Below, in pieces: positions 1 through 12,884 of a stretch of DNA of 64,000 nucleotides. The translations under genes and the position numbers were made by a program. The notes beneath the pieces were generated by a model. The model searched no databases and was not told the origin of the DNA. It saw nothing but the letters and a program-made list of their open reading frames with translations. Source of the DNA: Meandrina meandrites (taxonomy: Eukaryota; Cnidaria; Anthozoa; Scleractinia; Meandrinidae); the NCBI GenBank assembly GCA_963693305.1, contig OY855903.1:21769755-21833754 (forward strand), written 5' to 3'. Each line of letters opens with the position of its first letter. Within the stretch, counting starts at the first letter, position 1.

Positions 1-979
1 CCAGATTAATCACCACGTTTTTAGCGAATGACTCTGATCAACCCATCCTTCAGCTACTAGGTCTCACTTAAGTTTAGCCGCTTTTTTAGTGAAAACAACT
101 ACACATTAGTTAAGTAAACTCGACGAACGCAAAATTCGCAAGTGGTTCGTTTTATGTAGTGATTTCTTTTAAACTATAATTTTGTGATAAATAGTTTGTA
201 CATTTGAACCCAATAGTTTCTACATTTGAGCAGAGATTGCAGAGTAATTCTACTCATATAATAAAACACTTGTCTTTATTCAAACTTTACAACAAGAAGT
301 ACTTTGGCTTTACACAGATTTCGCAAATTGATAGCCACCTCATATAATAAATGCCCAGTTAAACTTAATTCTATCAGTCTTAGAAATTCACAGCGGGCAA
401 ACAGAAGATATTAGGATTATCCAGAGTCCGTAATCAAACTCCTCTTCAAAGTAAGGCACACCTATTAAAACCATTGGTAATTAGAGACTTTAGAACTGTA
501 CGCACTTCTTGCCAGTTATCTGAATTTGTTTTTCAGAAATTCTGTCTTCCGGTTTAGAAAACAAAAGCGTGCAAAACAGGAGCAATATGTGACTCGCACG
601 CATGCGTGTAAAAAAAGACTGAGCAAATGCAAAATTATAAGCTCTAATTCCATTGGACAAGGAGAAGAAAAAGAAAACAGTTCTAGCAAATAGCATTGCC
701 TGTTAGAATGAAAGTTTAATATGTATGCTGTTTCACTAACTTGTTTTTACGAAAACCTCAAATCAATACACAAAGTAAAAAGTGTCAGTTTGCTTGACTG
801 CGGAGTCAAAAGTAGTTCATTTCTGTTCTGAACAGCGACGTGAAAGGATTGCACTGTCAATGTAAGTGTTATTTTTTTTTTTTGGATTATTTCCTTCGTT
901 TCAATGTTAGATCATTGTAACACTCGTTTTTATCATCTTCCCCGTTTAGCCCATTCAGTTTTCCATTCTGACGATACAG

Positions 980-998
980 GCGCTGAGTTACTTCAAAG
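980..998 (+). other. Putative 5' UTR micro-exon of CTHRC1-like copy 1
   Basis: A 19-nt block is preceded by a pyrimidine-rich tract ending CAG and followed by GCAAGT, a good GC-type donor. The core CGCTGAGTTACTT recurs at 12080-12103 upstream of the second CTHRC1-like gene, again directly after a CAG acceptor and followed there by GTAAGA. Conservation inside otherwise diverged upstream DNA suggests a shared non-coding leader exon. A possible earlier exon ends near 860 (CAAT then GTAAGTG). There is no transcript evidence. Confidence 0.4.
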
Positions 999-2892
999 GC
1001 AAGTGGTTTAATTCACTGTACGAGTCTCGTTAGAGCATTCATTTTCGATTTCAAACACTTAGTTTTCGATTAAACTGAGCAAAGACACAAAAACTAAGAC
1101 AACCCAATTTTACAGGTACTATTAATATAAAACTTCATTTTCCGCTTATCAACTTATGAGCGCTTCTTGAAAAGTCGGTTTTATTTAACACTAAGGCTTT
1201 CAAAGTAGCACTATACCCCTATTAATTAACGTAGTAAGTGAAACAAACTACCAATGTTCCAATAGTACTGTTGAACAATCGACTCTGTTTTTGCTCGAAT
1301 GGAAAACTTTTACTTCAATCTTAAAAAGGAATGCTTTCTTTTTAAGATTTATGTGAATATGCCCGAAAATGGAAATAGATTTTAATGGAGAAAAATCGAA
1401 AGCGTCTCCACGAGTTTACTATCCATGTTTTCATGCAGCGTTATCTTTTTGCTATCCTTCAAGTTCTATTAACACGCGATTTCTATTCATTTTTTCTGGT
1501 TTTAATTTGATTTCACAATGCATGTGTGACTGAGAGATAATAATTTATTTAAGAATATATGGTAAAATATCATGATTATCAGCTTTTATCTACGAGATTT
1601 TGTACACGTTCATACACACCATCAATACTGCTCGTATGTTTTAACTTACCAATACGCTATTTCACAAACTTGTTCGAGCAAGAAGGTTATTATTGCGACA
1701 GGCGAGAATACTGTACGAGCTGACTGTGACGAGTACTTGTTTCTTCCTATACAGACCAAACCTATACACAAATCACTTGGTGTTAGTTCCAAGTACGGTG
1801 TCTTCAAGGCCAGTTTTGGAAGAAAAAAATCATGTCACGGCGCCTCAAAAAAGATTGAAACTGACGAAACTTTCAAAATTAATACAAGCACATTTTATTG
1901 GTATCTGCTCATTAAGCAGAGTCTAGCAAGTGAAGATTTCCACCCGCAGTTTGGTTATCTTTCTTTGTACAATTCGTAGGCAATGGTCTATCTCTTAAAT
2001 AATCTTTGGTAATGTTTTCAACATCCCCAGTTGACTGGTCATCTTTGCGCATTTTCCAAATGATGTATTTTGGTTGGCTTGACGTGGTCAGTTCTAAAAC
2101 TCGTTTAAACATGAAACTTGTCAAAACAAAAAAATGTAAATCAACATGGCAGACTCCTTGGCATTTGTCAATTTAGAAATGATCTGACCAATGAAAGTGC
2201 TGGATGTATTTCAACATTTAACACGTAAGAAGCTAGTAAACATGTTTTAACGTGGTACTTTATTGAAAATAAATTAAGATAAAATGTTCTGATATAATGA
2301 TAGCAGTATCATTTTGAAACAGACGCTGCTGCCACACTATAGGAAGGTGGATATTGCCTTGTTCTAGTAACTTAACAAACGAGTCGAGGAAACATATTTT
2401 TTCTTGCCAATTCTTCCTTTTCCGTGCTATGTTTTACAAGAAGGTTTACTCTTGCAAGGACTATATACATTGGCAGATGTGCAGTATTCGGACGATACTC
2501 CATTCGTGGCAAAAGATCGGATAGAAATTCAGTTTAATTGATCTGGTCTATAATTAATGCTTCATCTTTAAAAAATTAAAAAAAAGTGGATTAAAGCTGT
2601 CAGAAATTTTCGTTTCTGCTGTTACATGTACCAAAATTAAAATTAAATTTACAAAGCATCGAAAAATCAAAGTTTTACGAGGTCTTGTTAATATATTAGC
2701 CGCCAGTGTTCAGGATCGATGCCCTGGCATGATAATTCAGTGCTACTTAACGTAGAGAAGCATTCCAATTAAAAATGTGCAATGAATCCATTTCAATAAC
2801 AAAAAATACGATTACACATATGTAAGTACATTGACTGTTGGCGATGACTCATTCTTAAATTTATTGCTCTATCCACAGACCAAACGATATCA

Positions 2893-5800
2893 ATGGGAAA
2901 ATTTCGTATGGAGAACACGCTGATCATGTTGGGTGTACTGTTTGCGCTGATCTCCTTGGGTTCAGCGACGGCCAATAACATCAGCAGCAAACCACGTGAC
3001 AACAAAGTAAGCACTTTGCGTTTTATATAGTAACTACCTCTAGTGTATTGTTTGTTAGCAAACTTAAGTAAATCTTACATAAAATCCATAATATACACCG
3101 CAACTATACCTCGAAATCATCATTCAAGTCAAGATAAATTTTTGACAAAACATCTTGATCTACATTCAGTACATTCATTGCTGGTGATGCCACCTTTTTG
3201 TTTTCGCAGCATCTTCTAAGGGACGGACAATTTAAAAAGTGATTGTGGGGACGGGAAAAATCATGCAGGACCAGACCAGAATTATAATTCTTCTCGAAAA
3301 GTATTCCAAATCACCAAATGGCATTAGAGCGTGTCCAAATTTTCAAATTTTTCCCAGGGAAGGATTCCCCCGGACCGCCCTACGGAAATGTCCTCCCTCC
3401 CATTAAAATACATAGCAATCAGTGCTAACTTTTGGGCCCCCTCACCTCAAAGTTCGTTCCTACGGGCCTGACAGGTATATTAATTACACAATTTTTCACT
3501 ATAAACTGCTATTTGTTTTTGGAATTAAATTAAACTTGTTTAAGTGAACATTGTTCAAAAACAAGACCATAAAATAAACTTTAAAACGGAAAGTAACGTA
3601 AAGTACAAGCTATGTATTTAACTTTACAAAGCAGCATTGTTTTTAATTGATTCGATAGCAAGTTGTACATGAAACATTTTTTTTTTCTTTGAAAAAAAAA
3701 ATTCGTGCATAGGGCTGCAGTCAAAAAAGAAAATTCTTGCACAGGCGATGGGTCCCCCCAAAAAAGTATTGCAACCTAAATATCCCCCTTCCCTCCCCCC
3801 ATCAATTTTCTAATGGTCCGGCCCTAAAATTTGCTGACAATGACAAAGATACATGCTATTTTTTGGCTTTGGTTTTGCTCTCCTCTTCTTCTTCCTATCT
3901 CATATTCATTTTCCTACACAGGTCTCATTGTGTTACGGTGGACAACCAGGGACAAATGGTATTCCCGGTACGCATGGCATGCCGGGTTCTCCTGGGGCGC
4001 CTGGCCGTGATGGACGTGAGGGGGCCAAAGGAGACCAGGGCAGTCTGGGAAAGACTGGACCCCAGGGACCACCTGGTGCAGAAGGAAAGAAAGGAACAAA
4101 GGGAGAACCTGGTGTCCAGGGCTCTGCCGGTCAAAAAGGACAGAGAGGGGAGAAAGGTGACAGTGGAATTCCAGGAACACCTCAGCTTTCCTCGCACATG
4201 AACTGGAAAGAATGCACATGGAAAAAGAATGACGGCAAAGACTCGGGGGTGATCCAGGTAAATGACTTATGTCACTTTCTAATTTAAGAACAGACTTTTT
4301 AAGAAATCCAACCTGTAAAGATTCAGATTAACATGGTAAACAAGCTACAGCGCAGTGTACAGTTACCATGGGAACACTTACAAGGTTTTCCTGTCTTTAT
4401 CTACTCAATGGAAGAAATTTAAAAGACCATAAGTCTGTATAGCGTACTTTGATTTGATTTCATCAAGAATGGTTAGGTTCTTATTTGGAGTTGGAAGCTG
4501 TTTATCCATTAACAGTGTCGAGTCCAGGTCACTTGTCTCCCGCCAAGTTTAGAAGTGTCTACTGTGTCGAATGCAGGGGAAATAGTGACGAATATTCCCT
4601 GTCAGCTGAAGTTGTTTAAAGAGTAGGCGGTATGGGTGTGCATGTATGCATGTTAATACTTGATAGTTCATTTTTATTATCCAAGTTTCATTGTGGGTAG
4701 TAGTAACACTATACTTATTATGGGAACATATATTAACACCAGTTATGTCCAATACACGTACCGTAACTTCAGTACAAAAATAGATTGTACGACTCGTACG
4801 AGTGGACAAGCTGTCTCGACCGAAAAATGCATTTCATTGAGTAGTAAACAAGGGAACTGCGTTGGTTTTGTTGAGTCGTACGAGTGGGCACAATCATTGT
4901 CGACTCGACAAAAAGAGTTTTCGAGTGGAAAAATGCATTTCATTACTTTACTTACGGGTCCGCAGAGAAAATTTGTCGAGTTGAACCAGTCGCAAAAATG
5001 TGCAAAATTATTCTCAACTCGACAAAATAACTTATCGACTGGAAAAATGCATCTCATTAGCAAAGAGACGAAACAAGCGTCGAAACAAGTGTACTACACA
5101 CAAATATACCTTGTTCTATAATCCATGAGCCGGCTCATGAATATATACCTCGTTCTTTTATCCATGAGCCGAAACAAGCGCGCTACTCTTGAATATACCT
5201 CATTATATAGTCTATGAGCCGAATCAAGCGCGCTACACATGAATATACTTGGTTCTATTCCAAGCGACCTAATGAAATAAGGTGTTTCCTGGCTTAAATC
5301 TTTCAAAGGGGTCACTTAGGTGTCCGCAGAGAAAAGTTGTCGAGTCGAACGAGTCGCACGAATGGAGAAAATTATTGTCAAATCATCTTTCTCACTGTAC
5401 CACGCTGCCATGGAAGCCAACGACTTTTGGACAGAACCAATAATCACATGGATTACCATACCAGCAGATATTATATTGGTAAAAACAGCAAATAACCGCG
5501 TATTATATCCAACACTGCTTCGTAGAGAGCTGTAGAGTACAAATAACGCGCAAAACGAGTACACATATCACACGATATTTGAACTCGTCTCATTCCCCCC
5601 GACCGCGCGAAAGATTAAAAACCTTATCAGACATTTTAGTGTGTAGTATCGCTGTAAATTTTTACTCATCATTTGTATTTTGACTCGCCCTTCGGACTCC
5701 CCAAAATACTGCATGACTCATCAAAATAGACAACGATACTACACACTAAAATGTCTAATAAGATATATGTATTAACTTCTTTACCAAATAACGGCTGTTA

Positions 5801-6523
5801 CGTCGTACCCGGTGCTTCGTTCGTGACGAATCGGCAAATCTTGTCCATACAAACGACTCTTACGATTAAGACGTCGCCGACTCCATTGCTTACTTTTTTG
5901 AAACTTAACTCCCCTTAATGAGATGCATTTTTCCACTCGACAATTCAGTTTGCCCTGGTCCAGTCGACAATGAACTTGTCCACCCATACAGCTCATACGA
6001 CTCGACAGCCAATAGTACGGCCCTTGCTTACTACAACACGCTGAAAATGCATTTCTCCACTCGACAATTCGAGCCTTTCATCCTTTTCTGAACTTGTTTC
6101 TCCCCCCCATTTTCGTCGGAAATGATTGTTTATAACCAGATTTACAACTGATTGTTATATCCTTAGAACTGTGAATTTAGGAAGAACTTCACAGATACTG
6201 CCCTCCATGTTTACTTTGCTGGTAACCTCAGGATTTATGGATGTGACGGCTGCTGCAGCCGTTGGTATTTCACCTTCAATGGCGCCGAGTGCAGCTCTCC
6301 TGGACCTATTGAGGGTCTGTACTACATGCAAACCGGCAAGAACCACAACCTTCACCGTCACCGCCATATTGAAGGTCACTGTAATAACATTCACAAGGGA
6401 AAGGTGCGAGTGGGATTCTGGGTTGGAAGCTGCAACAATAGCATCAAGAATGCTGACGCGTATACAGGATGGGATTCCCTGTCCCGGATCTTTGTTGAAG
6501 AGGTGCCAAAAGCTCAGCAGTAA
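2893..6523 (+). CDS. CTHRC1: Collagen triple helix repeat-containing protein 1-like, copy 1
   Basis: Three phase-0 exons: 2893-3006, 3922-4257 and 6167-6523 (stop TAA at 6521), giving 268 residues. Exon 1 encodes a signal peptide (hydrophobic core LIMLGVLFALISLGSATA), so the product is secreted. Exon 2 encodes 27 uninterrupted Gly-X-Y triplets; the vertebrate protein, as I recall it, has about 12. Exon 3 carries the CTHRC1 C-terminal domain: an NFT sequon, CDGCCSRWYFTFNGAEC, EGHC, GFWVG and TGWDSLSRIFVEEVPK. In vertebrates CTHRC1 is a secreted glycoprotein linked to Wnt/PCP signalling and matrix remodelling; a similar role here is inference. All splice sites are GT-AG: donors GTAAGC and GTAAAT, acceptors CCACAG, ACACAG and CCTTAG. 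The coding exon begins at 2879, 14 nt before the chosen ATG. The poly(A) signal is at 6638. A paralogue lies about 10 kb downstream on the same strand. Confidence 0.9.
5089..5250. repeat. Short tandem repeat, about 55-bp period
   Basis: Three diverged copies of a unit containing ATATACCT(C/T)GTTCT, ATCCATGAGCC and GAAACAAGCGCGCTAC follow one another. They are part of the larger foldback repeat in this intron. Confidence 0.55.
5623..5762. mobile_element. 140-bp MITE with about 29-bp terminal inverted repeats
   Basis: The left end begins CTTATCAGACATTTTAGTG and runs through GTAGTATCG; the right end is its near-perfect reverse complement (one mismatch in 29). The interior is about 80 bp and non-coding. 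No clear target duplication could be set, so the superfamily is left open. Confidence 0.7.
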
Positions 6524-6637
6524 TCAGGTGATCCACTGGACTTTCTAGGAAAACGTTAGTAAAGTAGGATAGAAAAACTACACAGCTGTTTGGAAGCGAT
6601 CTTATCAACAGAGATGAAACTTCTGTATCAGCTGAGA

Positions 6638-6643
6638 AATAAA
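6638..6643 (+). terminator. Poly(A) signal AATAAA, CTHRC1-like copy 1
   Basis: AATAAA sits about 115 bp after the stop codon in the block CAGCTGAGAAATAAAGTCC. The same block follows the second copy, so this 3' UTR piece was duplicated with the gene and conserved. Confidence 0.7.
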
Positions 6644-7606
6644 GTCCAGGAACATTATGAAATGGTTGTCTTGTTTGAGTCAGAGGTCTCCTGATAACTG
6701 GATAATAAATTTCCGGATTTCCATCGTGGTGTAAACCAGGGAAATGCAACTGAAATACTTGGAAATACACACTACTAAAAATAGCTACAAACTAATAGAT
6801 ATACTTTGTACTGTTCGCGCAGAATTCGACCACTTCTTCCAGTTATTTAAAATGATCTGATCACGTGCGTTTTGCTATTTTTTTCTTTAATCTACATGCC
6901 TGTGTGATTTCAAAATAATATTCTCGTTGAAGCCAAAATTAAATCTCTCCTTTGTCTTTAATTTGATAGTCCACATGTTTTGGTTAGCAACTCATTCACC
7001 GCGTGACGGTTGTTACGAGAAAAATGTTTGTTTTCAAGCCATAACATGGGTTTTTCCAACGAAGCTAAAACATAAACCGGCGTGTCTATCAGATGTTTTC
7101 GGGGAGATTTTTAACATTTCATTGTCACACAATGAAAATTGTTCTGTGGTAGCTAGGTCTTATAGTTTCTTTGTGTAAAAGCTTTCTCTTAAAGAATAAC
7201 AGAAGCATGTCGTGGTTGCCGACTTGTGATTCTCCTTTTGCTTAATTGAGACATTGAAAACCGGCATATTTCTAAATTTTTATGGTCATTTTATGGTCAT
7301 CTTGTCATGCCGGATCTCCAGCAAAACACGCATCATTTTATTATTAACTCAAGAACGGGTTTGGCAACTTTTAGTCTCTTCTATCTATCTTTCAATAATA
7401 ATAGTGTTAAATCAAGAGAGTACTTCACACTCTCTTGTGTTAAATATAATATGGTAAAAAAACGGTGGGGCGAGGGGGTTTATGAACATGCATGGAACCT
7501 CCTGACCGACGGCCTTTTAGAGAAAAGGGGGTTAAAACAGAGGGGGTGGGGGGGATTAATTTGAGAGCTTTTACGGTGTTTCATTTGACATAATGAAACT
7601 AAGGGT

Positions 7607-7815
7607 GCTTACCGTAAGTCAGAACTGGCCGGCCGTTCCGGTGGCCTTGAATGTGAAACGGGTCTTTCCACGAGATGTTCCTACAAATACACCACGACAG
7701 TGTATAACTGATTTATGGATTTACTGATTCGGAGAGAACAAATCTGACCAACAACGTATGGAATTCTGTTCTCGAGAATCCCGGTCTGGCCGGCCAGTTC
7801 TGACTTCTGGTAAGC
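7607..7815. mobile_element. Inverted-repeat element (MITE-like), copy 1
   Basis: 209 bp with ends GCTTACCGTAAGTCAGAACT and its inverse, each followed inward by the palindromic GGCCGGCC. A second copy with the same ends lies at 8582-8796 within the duplicated unit. The interior is non-coding and contains CACGAGATGTTCCTACAAAT. Confidence 0.65.
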
Positions 7816-8581
7816 GTCCTTTGTATCGGGCTGATAAGGTCTTCTTTGCGCAAAATCTTTCTTTAGTTAGAGAAGCATTTCGTGCTTGTCGCTTTGTGAT
7901 TCCCCTTTATGATGAGATTTGAAAACTGGCATCTTTCTAAATATTTAGCATTTTATGACAATTTTGTCAGGGTCGAACGTCCATATCACGCATCATCTTA
8001 ACTTCAAATCAAGAACAATTCCGGCAGCATTTTGTCTCTTCCCTCTTTAATTTTTATATGCATAATCACTTATGAACAACGATAAAAGTGATGTCCTAGA
8101 GGAAGCCTTAAAAATTGAAAAGTGCAAAGTAAACATGTGGGGAAGGGTGGGGGGGAGGGGGTAGAACTACTGCTATCTGTCTAAAGTGTACGTCCGAAAG
8201 GAATACACTTTTCAGGCTTTATCAGACATATAAAAGGGTAGAGAGTTTACGAGTTGAAGTATAGGAAAGAATAGGCCTAAAGAGCTATCTCCAAAAGCTT
8301 CAGCCGGCATTTAATCGTCATCTCGTCAAGCTGGATCAAACGTGCAAAACACGCATCATTTTAATTTCAACTCAAGAACGGATTCGGCAACTTTTAGTCT
8401 CTTCTATCTTTTAATCTTTAACATGCCTGCTTTCAATAATAATAGTGTTAATATAACATGTTAAAGAAAGTGGGGGGGGGGGGGAACGGGGCTTATGAAA
8501 ATGTATGGGACCTCCTGACCGCGGACTTATAAGAGAAAGGGGGTTTAAAACAGTTTCACTATCACATAATGGAACTAAACG

Positions 8582-8796
8582 TGCTTATACCATAAGTCAG
8601 AACTGGCCGGCCGTTCCGGTGTCAGGCTTTGAATGTGAAACGGGTCTTTTCACGAGATGTTCCTACAAATACACCACGAAAGTGCATAACTTATTTATGG
8701 ATTGACTGATTCGGAGAGAACAAATCTGACCAACAACGTACGGAATTTTGTTCTCGAGAATCCCGGTCTGGCCGGCCAGTTCTGACTATCAGTAAG
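8582..8796. mobile_element. Inverted-repeat element (MITE-like), copy 2
   Basis: 215 bp and closely similar to the element at 7607-7815. It has the same CAGAACTGGCCGGCC ends in inverted orientation and the same interior block. It most likely arose by the local segmental duplication rather than by independent insertion, because the flanks match too. Confidence 0.65.
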
Positions 8797-9412
8797 CGCC
8801 CCTTGTCTCAGGCTGATAAGGTCTTTTTTGCGCAAAACCTTTCTTTGAGTTTTTTATTCTCCGTTATGATGCATGAGATTTGAAAACTGGCATCTTTCTA
8901 AATATTTAGCATTTGATGATAATTTTGTCAGGGTCGAACGTTGATTACACTTCATCATGTGTCGCACGCGACATTGCATACACCTCCCCTAGAAAGTGGC
9001 TTTTCTGGTTCCAAATTGCATTTGATTAAATGAGAAAAAATGCAGAGGCGCTCGGGCCGCGGATGGTTCGTGGAGGTTTACCACTAAAATATTGTCGTTT
9101 TGTCGGGGAAAGGATGTAACATTGGGAACTTTTTCGGTATGTATTTATACAATGACTATCGAAGCCTTTGAATTTGAGGCGTTTTGAGGGAAAGAGGGCA
9201 AACTTTGAGAATTACAGCTCATTTCCTGAACACGGCCGGGTCTGCATTCTGGCGGTTCGAGTGTGCAATCTTTCGCTTCGCTTTGATGGTTGGGAGCAAT
9301 TTTAGAATTAGCCTATTATCATGCTAATTTTCAAAGCTCACATGAATATGTAATATTAGATTGATAAAAAAATAAACATTTGACAATTTTAGATCATTTT
9401 ATTTATTTTCAG

Positions 9413-9503
9413 GCGTATCTTAAGCTTTGGCGACCTGTGAAAAGGGTAGAGATTTTACGAGTTGAAGCATAGGAAAGAATACGCCTAAAGGCCTATCTCC
9501 AAA
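9413..9503. repeat. Dispersed copy of a block also at 8216-8300
   Basis: AAAAGGGTAGAGA, TTTACGAGTTGAAG, ATAGGAAAGAATA and CTATCTCCAAAAG occur here and at 8216-8300 in the same order and orientation. It is a further piece of the duplicated intergenic array. The rest of 8950-12000 shows only low-complexity C-rich sequence (about 9820-9860) and a tetranucleotide repeat. Confidence 0.55.
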
Positions 9504-10168
9504 AGACGGCACATCAATTCGATTCGCTTTAGTAACCTCTTAATAGTTTAGAAAAGGGATTTCCTCACAATGGTTATATATATTTGTAAAGGGTGATCTT
9601 TTTTCCATAGAAGGTAGCAATTTATGAAAGACTCAGGATTCCGAAGGGTCATAGGGCACCAGAACCAAAACCAAACAAAAAGCCGGGCTCCAGGACCCCC
9701 GAACAACAGGGCGCAAGGCTCTGTGGCAAACGTTTTAAGGACTCCTTAAAAGATTATGGGCATCAAAGAAGCCTCGGGCCTCACGGCGAAAATTTTTGGC
9801 TTTTGGGTTCGGCCACCAAATCCATCCCCGCCCCAGGCCACCCCCCGCCCCCCAACTCCCTCCGCCACACCCATTTGGAATCCTGAAACTCTGAAAGGTT
9901 CAAACCATGCGTAGGTTATGTGTTATGTTTGTTGCCGCTGTTTGTATTTTATTTCTCGTTAAATTGAAATGGCCAAAGAACAAGAGTGTTTATCTTTTCT
10001 GTCAAAAATGGTATATTAAAGGGGTGTAGCTCCCCTATGTAAGCTTTGTTGAGTATCCCCCTTCCCAGGAAATAGCTAAGAAAATCCGCGTTCCTGGACA
10101 ATTAAAAAGTAAAATATTTTCCTTAGTGCCCCAGTCCTCCCCAGTCCTTTGTTGACAAAGGTTTGTTT

Positions 10169-10240
10169 GTTCGTTCGTTCGTTCGTTCGTTCGTTCGTTC
10201 GTTCGTTCGTTCGTTCGTTCGTTCGTTCGTTCGTTCGTTC
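10169..10240. repeat. (GTTC)n microsatellite
   Basis: About 18 uninterrupted tetranucleotide copies, followed by shorter TTCT and CATT runs to about 10285. A frame with Thr-Asn-Glu-Arg repeats through it is an artefact of the repeat. Confidence 0.95.
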
Positions 10241-12079
10241 TTTCATGCATACATGTATTCTTTCTTTCTTTCATTCATTCATTGCAGGATCTAAATGAAA
10301 ATGAAAACGAAATACCTGTTACGCTTCAGCCAGCTGGCATTTTTGGTAATCGACACATGTTTATGAAACAGATCTGACAGATAAAACGGAAGCAAATAGA
10401 ATTATTTTCACTTCTGTGGATTATGCAAAATTCTGTAGTATTTCCTATTTACTTTAGCGATCAAATACGTTCTATCTGCAAAGTGCATTTCACAGTCTGG
10501 GTGAACTCCCGTGTTCTCCATCCACATGAAATGAAAACGAGGGCTTAAGCTATTTTACAAATGGATTGGTGGCACGCGTGGTGTTTCGGGTCTGCTGTAG
10601 ATTGCGCGCGCTGATCAGGAGCTGAAATCGTTTCATAATTACAGTAGAGTCATGTGTCAATCATCACCGAATCGAACTGAAAGAGATAATGTATATTATT
10701 TTGAGGCAGTTGTCGTTAACGTGCTTGAGTGTGTATTAAATAAATCCGAAAGGAAAAAGGAAATCGATTATCTTCCTTCAGTTCGTGTCAGCAACAGAAA
10801 ACATAAAATGAAAACGCTCATCTTCCTTCAGTTCTTCGCATCAGTAACAAAGGAAGTCGGAGCTTTCATTTGTCGTCTTCCTGTAGTCCTGTAGTCACAT
10901 TTTCAGCACATTTTCAGTAGCAGCTCCACGTCATTGGACAGTCAAAAAACCACCGTTTTTCAACCAATCATTTTGTGGCTTTTGCCTTTACTAATAATCT
11001 GAACGTGCCCAGCAATGTAAATACAGCTTCTGGCTTTTACTTGCTTCAGTTTGTAACAGCAACTCGTTGGAAAGAGAGAGAGACGAGAACACGCTGGACA
11101 AGTGTATGTCCCAAAGTTTGCGTATTATGAGCCAAACTTTCATTTCTTTGATACATGTGATGGCTAATTTATAGCCGCTTCTCCATCTTTATATATCATT
11201 TAGGTTGTTCCAATCCAGACACAGATTACAAAGATTCAAGCTTCTTAGGTAATTACTTGGCCAAAACGACTGAATAGGCCTGGCGGGTAAAATTCAAAAT
11301 ATGATATGAGGTGATCAACAATATATCATTTTTTTGTATCTGAAGGAATCAGTTTTTATAACTGTTTTTTGTTTCACACCGAAAATCTTTCAATTGTTTA
11401 CATATTTTCACATTCAACAAAAACTACCTTCACGAATTTTATTTGCTGTTGCTGCTGCTGCTGTAACGACATGGTTTATTAATTAAGAATAGTGTCGCGG
11501 TCTTGATCGTCTTAATTTAGTACACCAGATATGCCGATTGTTCATGAACGACGTTAAAACAGCATGCCATTAAGGTGGCCTGACTGGATTTTTAGGGTAA
11601 CACCGCTCAACGATCACCACAGCTGAATTACATAAAATTGGAAATTTGTTATGACCAGTTTTATATTGACATTGGAGTTGTCATAGCAACGCAATGACGT
11701 CATTACGCTTTTCACTTTCGTTCGTATTCCTCGGCACCACAACGTTATTTTTCGGAAATCGCCCAAGGGAGCTTTTACTTCCCATAGCTGCCTTGTTGGC
11801 AAAGTGTAAAACAAATTCTATGAGAGCGTTATCGAAAGATTTGAAAATTAAAATTTTAAAACTTGTTCTGACGAGAAGTTCATTAAACAAACAAAACAAA
11901 AAGTTTGGTTCACTGGGAAGAAATATTTTCACTTCAGTTTTGAACATAGACAAGTAAGTGTAGAAATAAAAGCTTGTAGACATGTTGTTTTTCGAGATTC
12001 TTAGCTAACAATTGCTAACAATTGATTTTCTTTTCCTTTTGATGTCGTTTAGCTTTTTGTTTCCTCTCCGAAATCCCAG

Positions 12080-12103
12080 ACGCTGAGTTACTTACATTGA
12101 AAG
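12080..12103 (+). other. Putative 5' UTR micro-exon of CTHRC1-like copy 2
   Basis: A 24-nt block between a CCCAG acceptor and a GTAAGA donor shares the core CGCTGAGTTACTT with 980-998. It lies about 0.8 kb upstream of the signal-peptide exon, whose acceptor (TCTCCAG, ending 12866) precedes the start codon by 18 nt. Confidence 0.4.
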
Positions 12104-12884
12104 GTAAGAGATTTTGAAATGTTAATCGACTAGAAATTTAAAGAATGTTTCAAATAAATATACTACTCTACTCCTCTATAATTTTAATATGAACGAGTGG
12201 CAAATCACGCCGGGGTCAGTCCATAACATTCTCGGATCTTTGTTTCGTAGTCTCATCAGTTAATGATTATCCCGCGAATATTCTCAAATGCTTTCAATAA
12301 CCATTAAGAAAGAGCAAACAAGGCTAAGTAGGACAAAGGTATTTTAGGTATTCTATTTAAAACCTGAACATGGAATGACAAGAACGAATTTCACTAACAA
12401 GGACGATTGGCGTGTCACAGCATAGAGATATTCTTAATTTCTCTTCTTGTTTCTCAAGTAACATTGAACATTTCTTCTGCCTTCTACCAATTAGCGTACT
12501 TTTCCTTCTCCGGCCATCAGCTCAAATATTATAGAGAGGTATTATTAGAGATATATATTATTAGAGATATTATTTCTCATCGCCTTATAACGGTTTTCGG
12601 TTTACTTTGTAACCAAGGTGCTTTGAATGTCGAAAACCCAAACGTAGGCAGTTTTGAGCTCAAACACACTTGTCTAATAGTGTACCACAAAATGTCTTTT
12701 TTTTAGGTTTTACTAAGCTAACAAAAACCGCGGAATGGGAAAAAAGGCTAACTTAAAGAAACAGTGATCGTGTAAAAGTTGAATTAGAAAAGGAACCTAT
12801 TTCATACAACAAACCTACCGATCTGTTGATCGTAATTCTCCATCCTGATTATATTTCTATCTCCAGGTCAGAATCAAGATATCG

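Larger units (their letters stand above)
4786..6075. repeat. Large diverged foldback repeat in CTHRC1 copy 1 intron 2
   Basis: Left arm (about 4786-5060) holds two or three diverged copies of a unit with GTCGA...GTGGAAAAATGCATTTCATT. The right arm (about 5925-6075) holds the same unit inverted (AATGAGATGCATTTTTCCACTCGAC, read in parts). The interior contains a short tandem repeat and a compact 140-bp MITE. No coding capacity is recognised. Boundaries are approximate. Confidence 0.5.
7190..8945. repeat. Tandem segmental duplication between the CTHRC1-like genes
   Basis: Unit A (about 7190-7860) and unit B (about 8300-8945) share the same order of blocks: ACACGCATCATTTTA, AACTTTTAGTCTCTTCTATC, CAATAATAATAGTGTTAA, a G-rich tract, CCTCCTGACCG, an inverted-repeat element, then CTGATAAGGTCTT and AACTGGCATCTTTCTAAATA. 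A third, partial start of a unit lies at 7860-8060. The period is roughly 1 kb. No coding frame is conserved between the units. Confidence 0.7.

Noticed and set aside
1572..1979. 135-codon plus-strand frame upstream of CTHRC1 copy 1
   Set aside because: No recognisable domain, no splice or homology support, and composition like the surrounding AT-rich DNA.
10035..10274. Thr-Asn-Glu-Arg repeat protein on the minus strand
   Set aside because: Translation of the (GTTC)n microsatellite.
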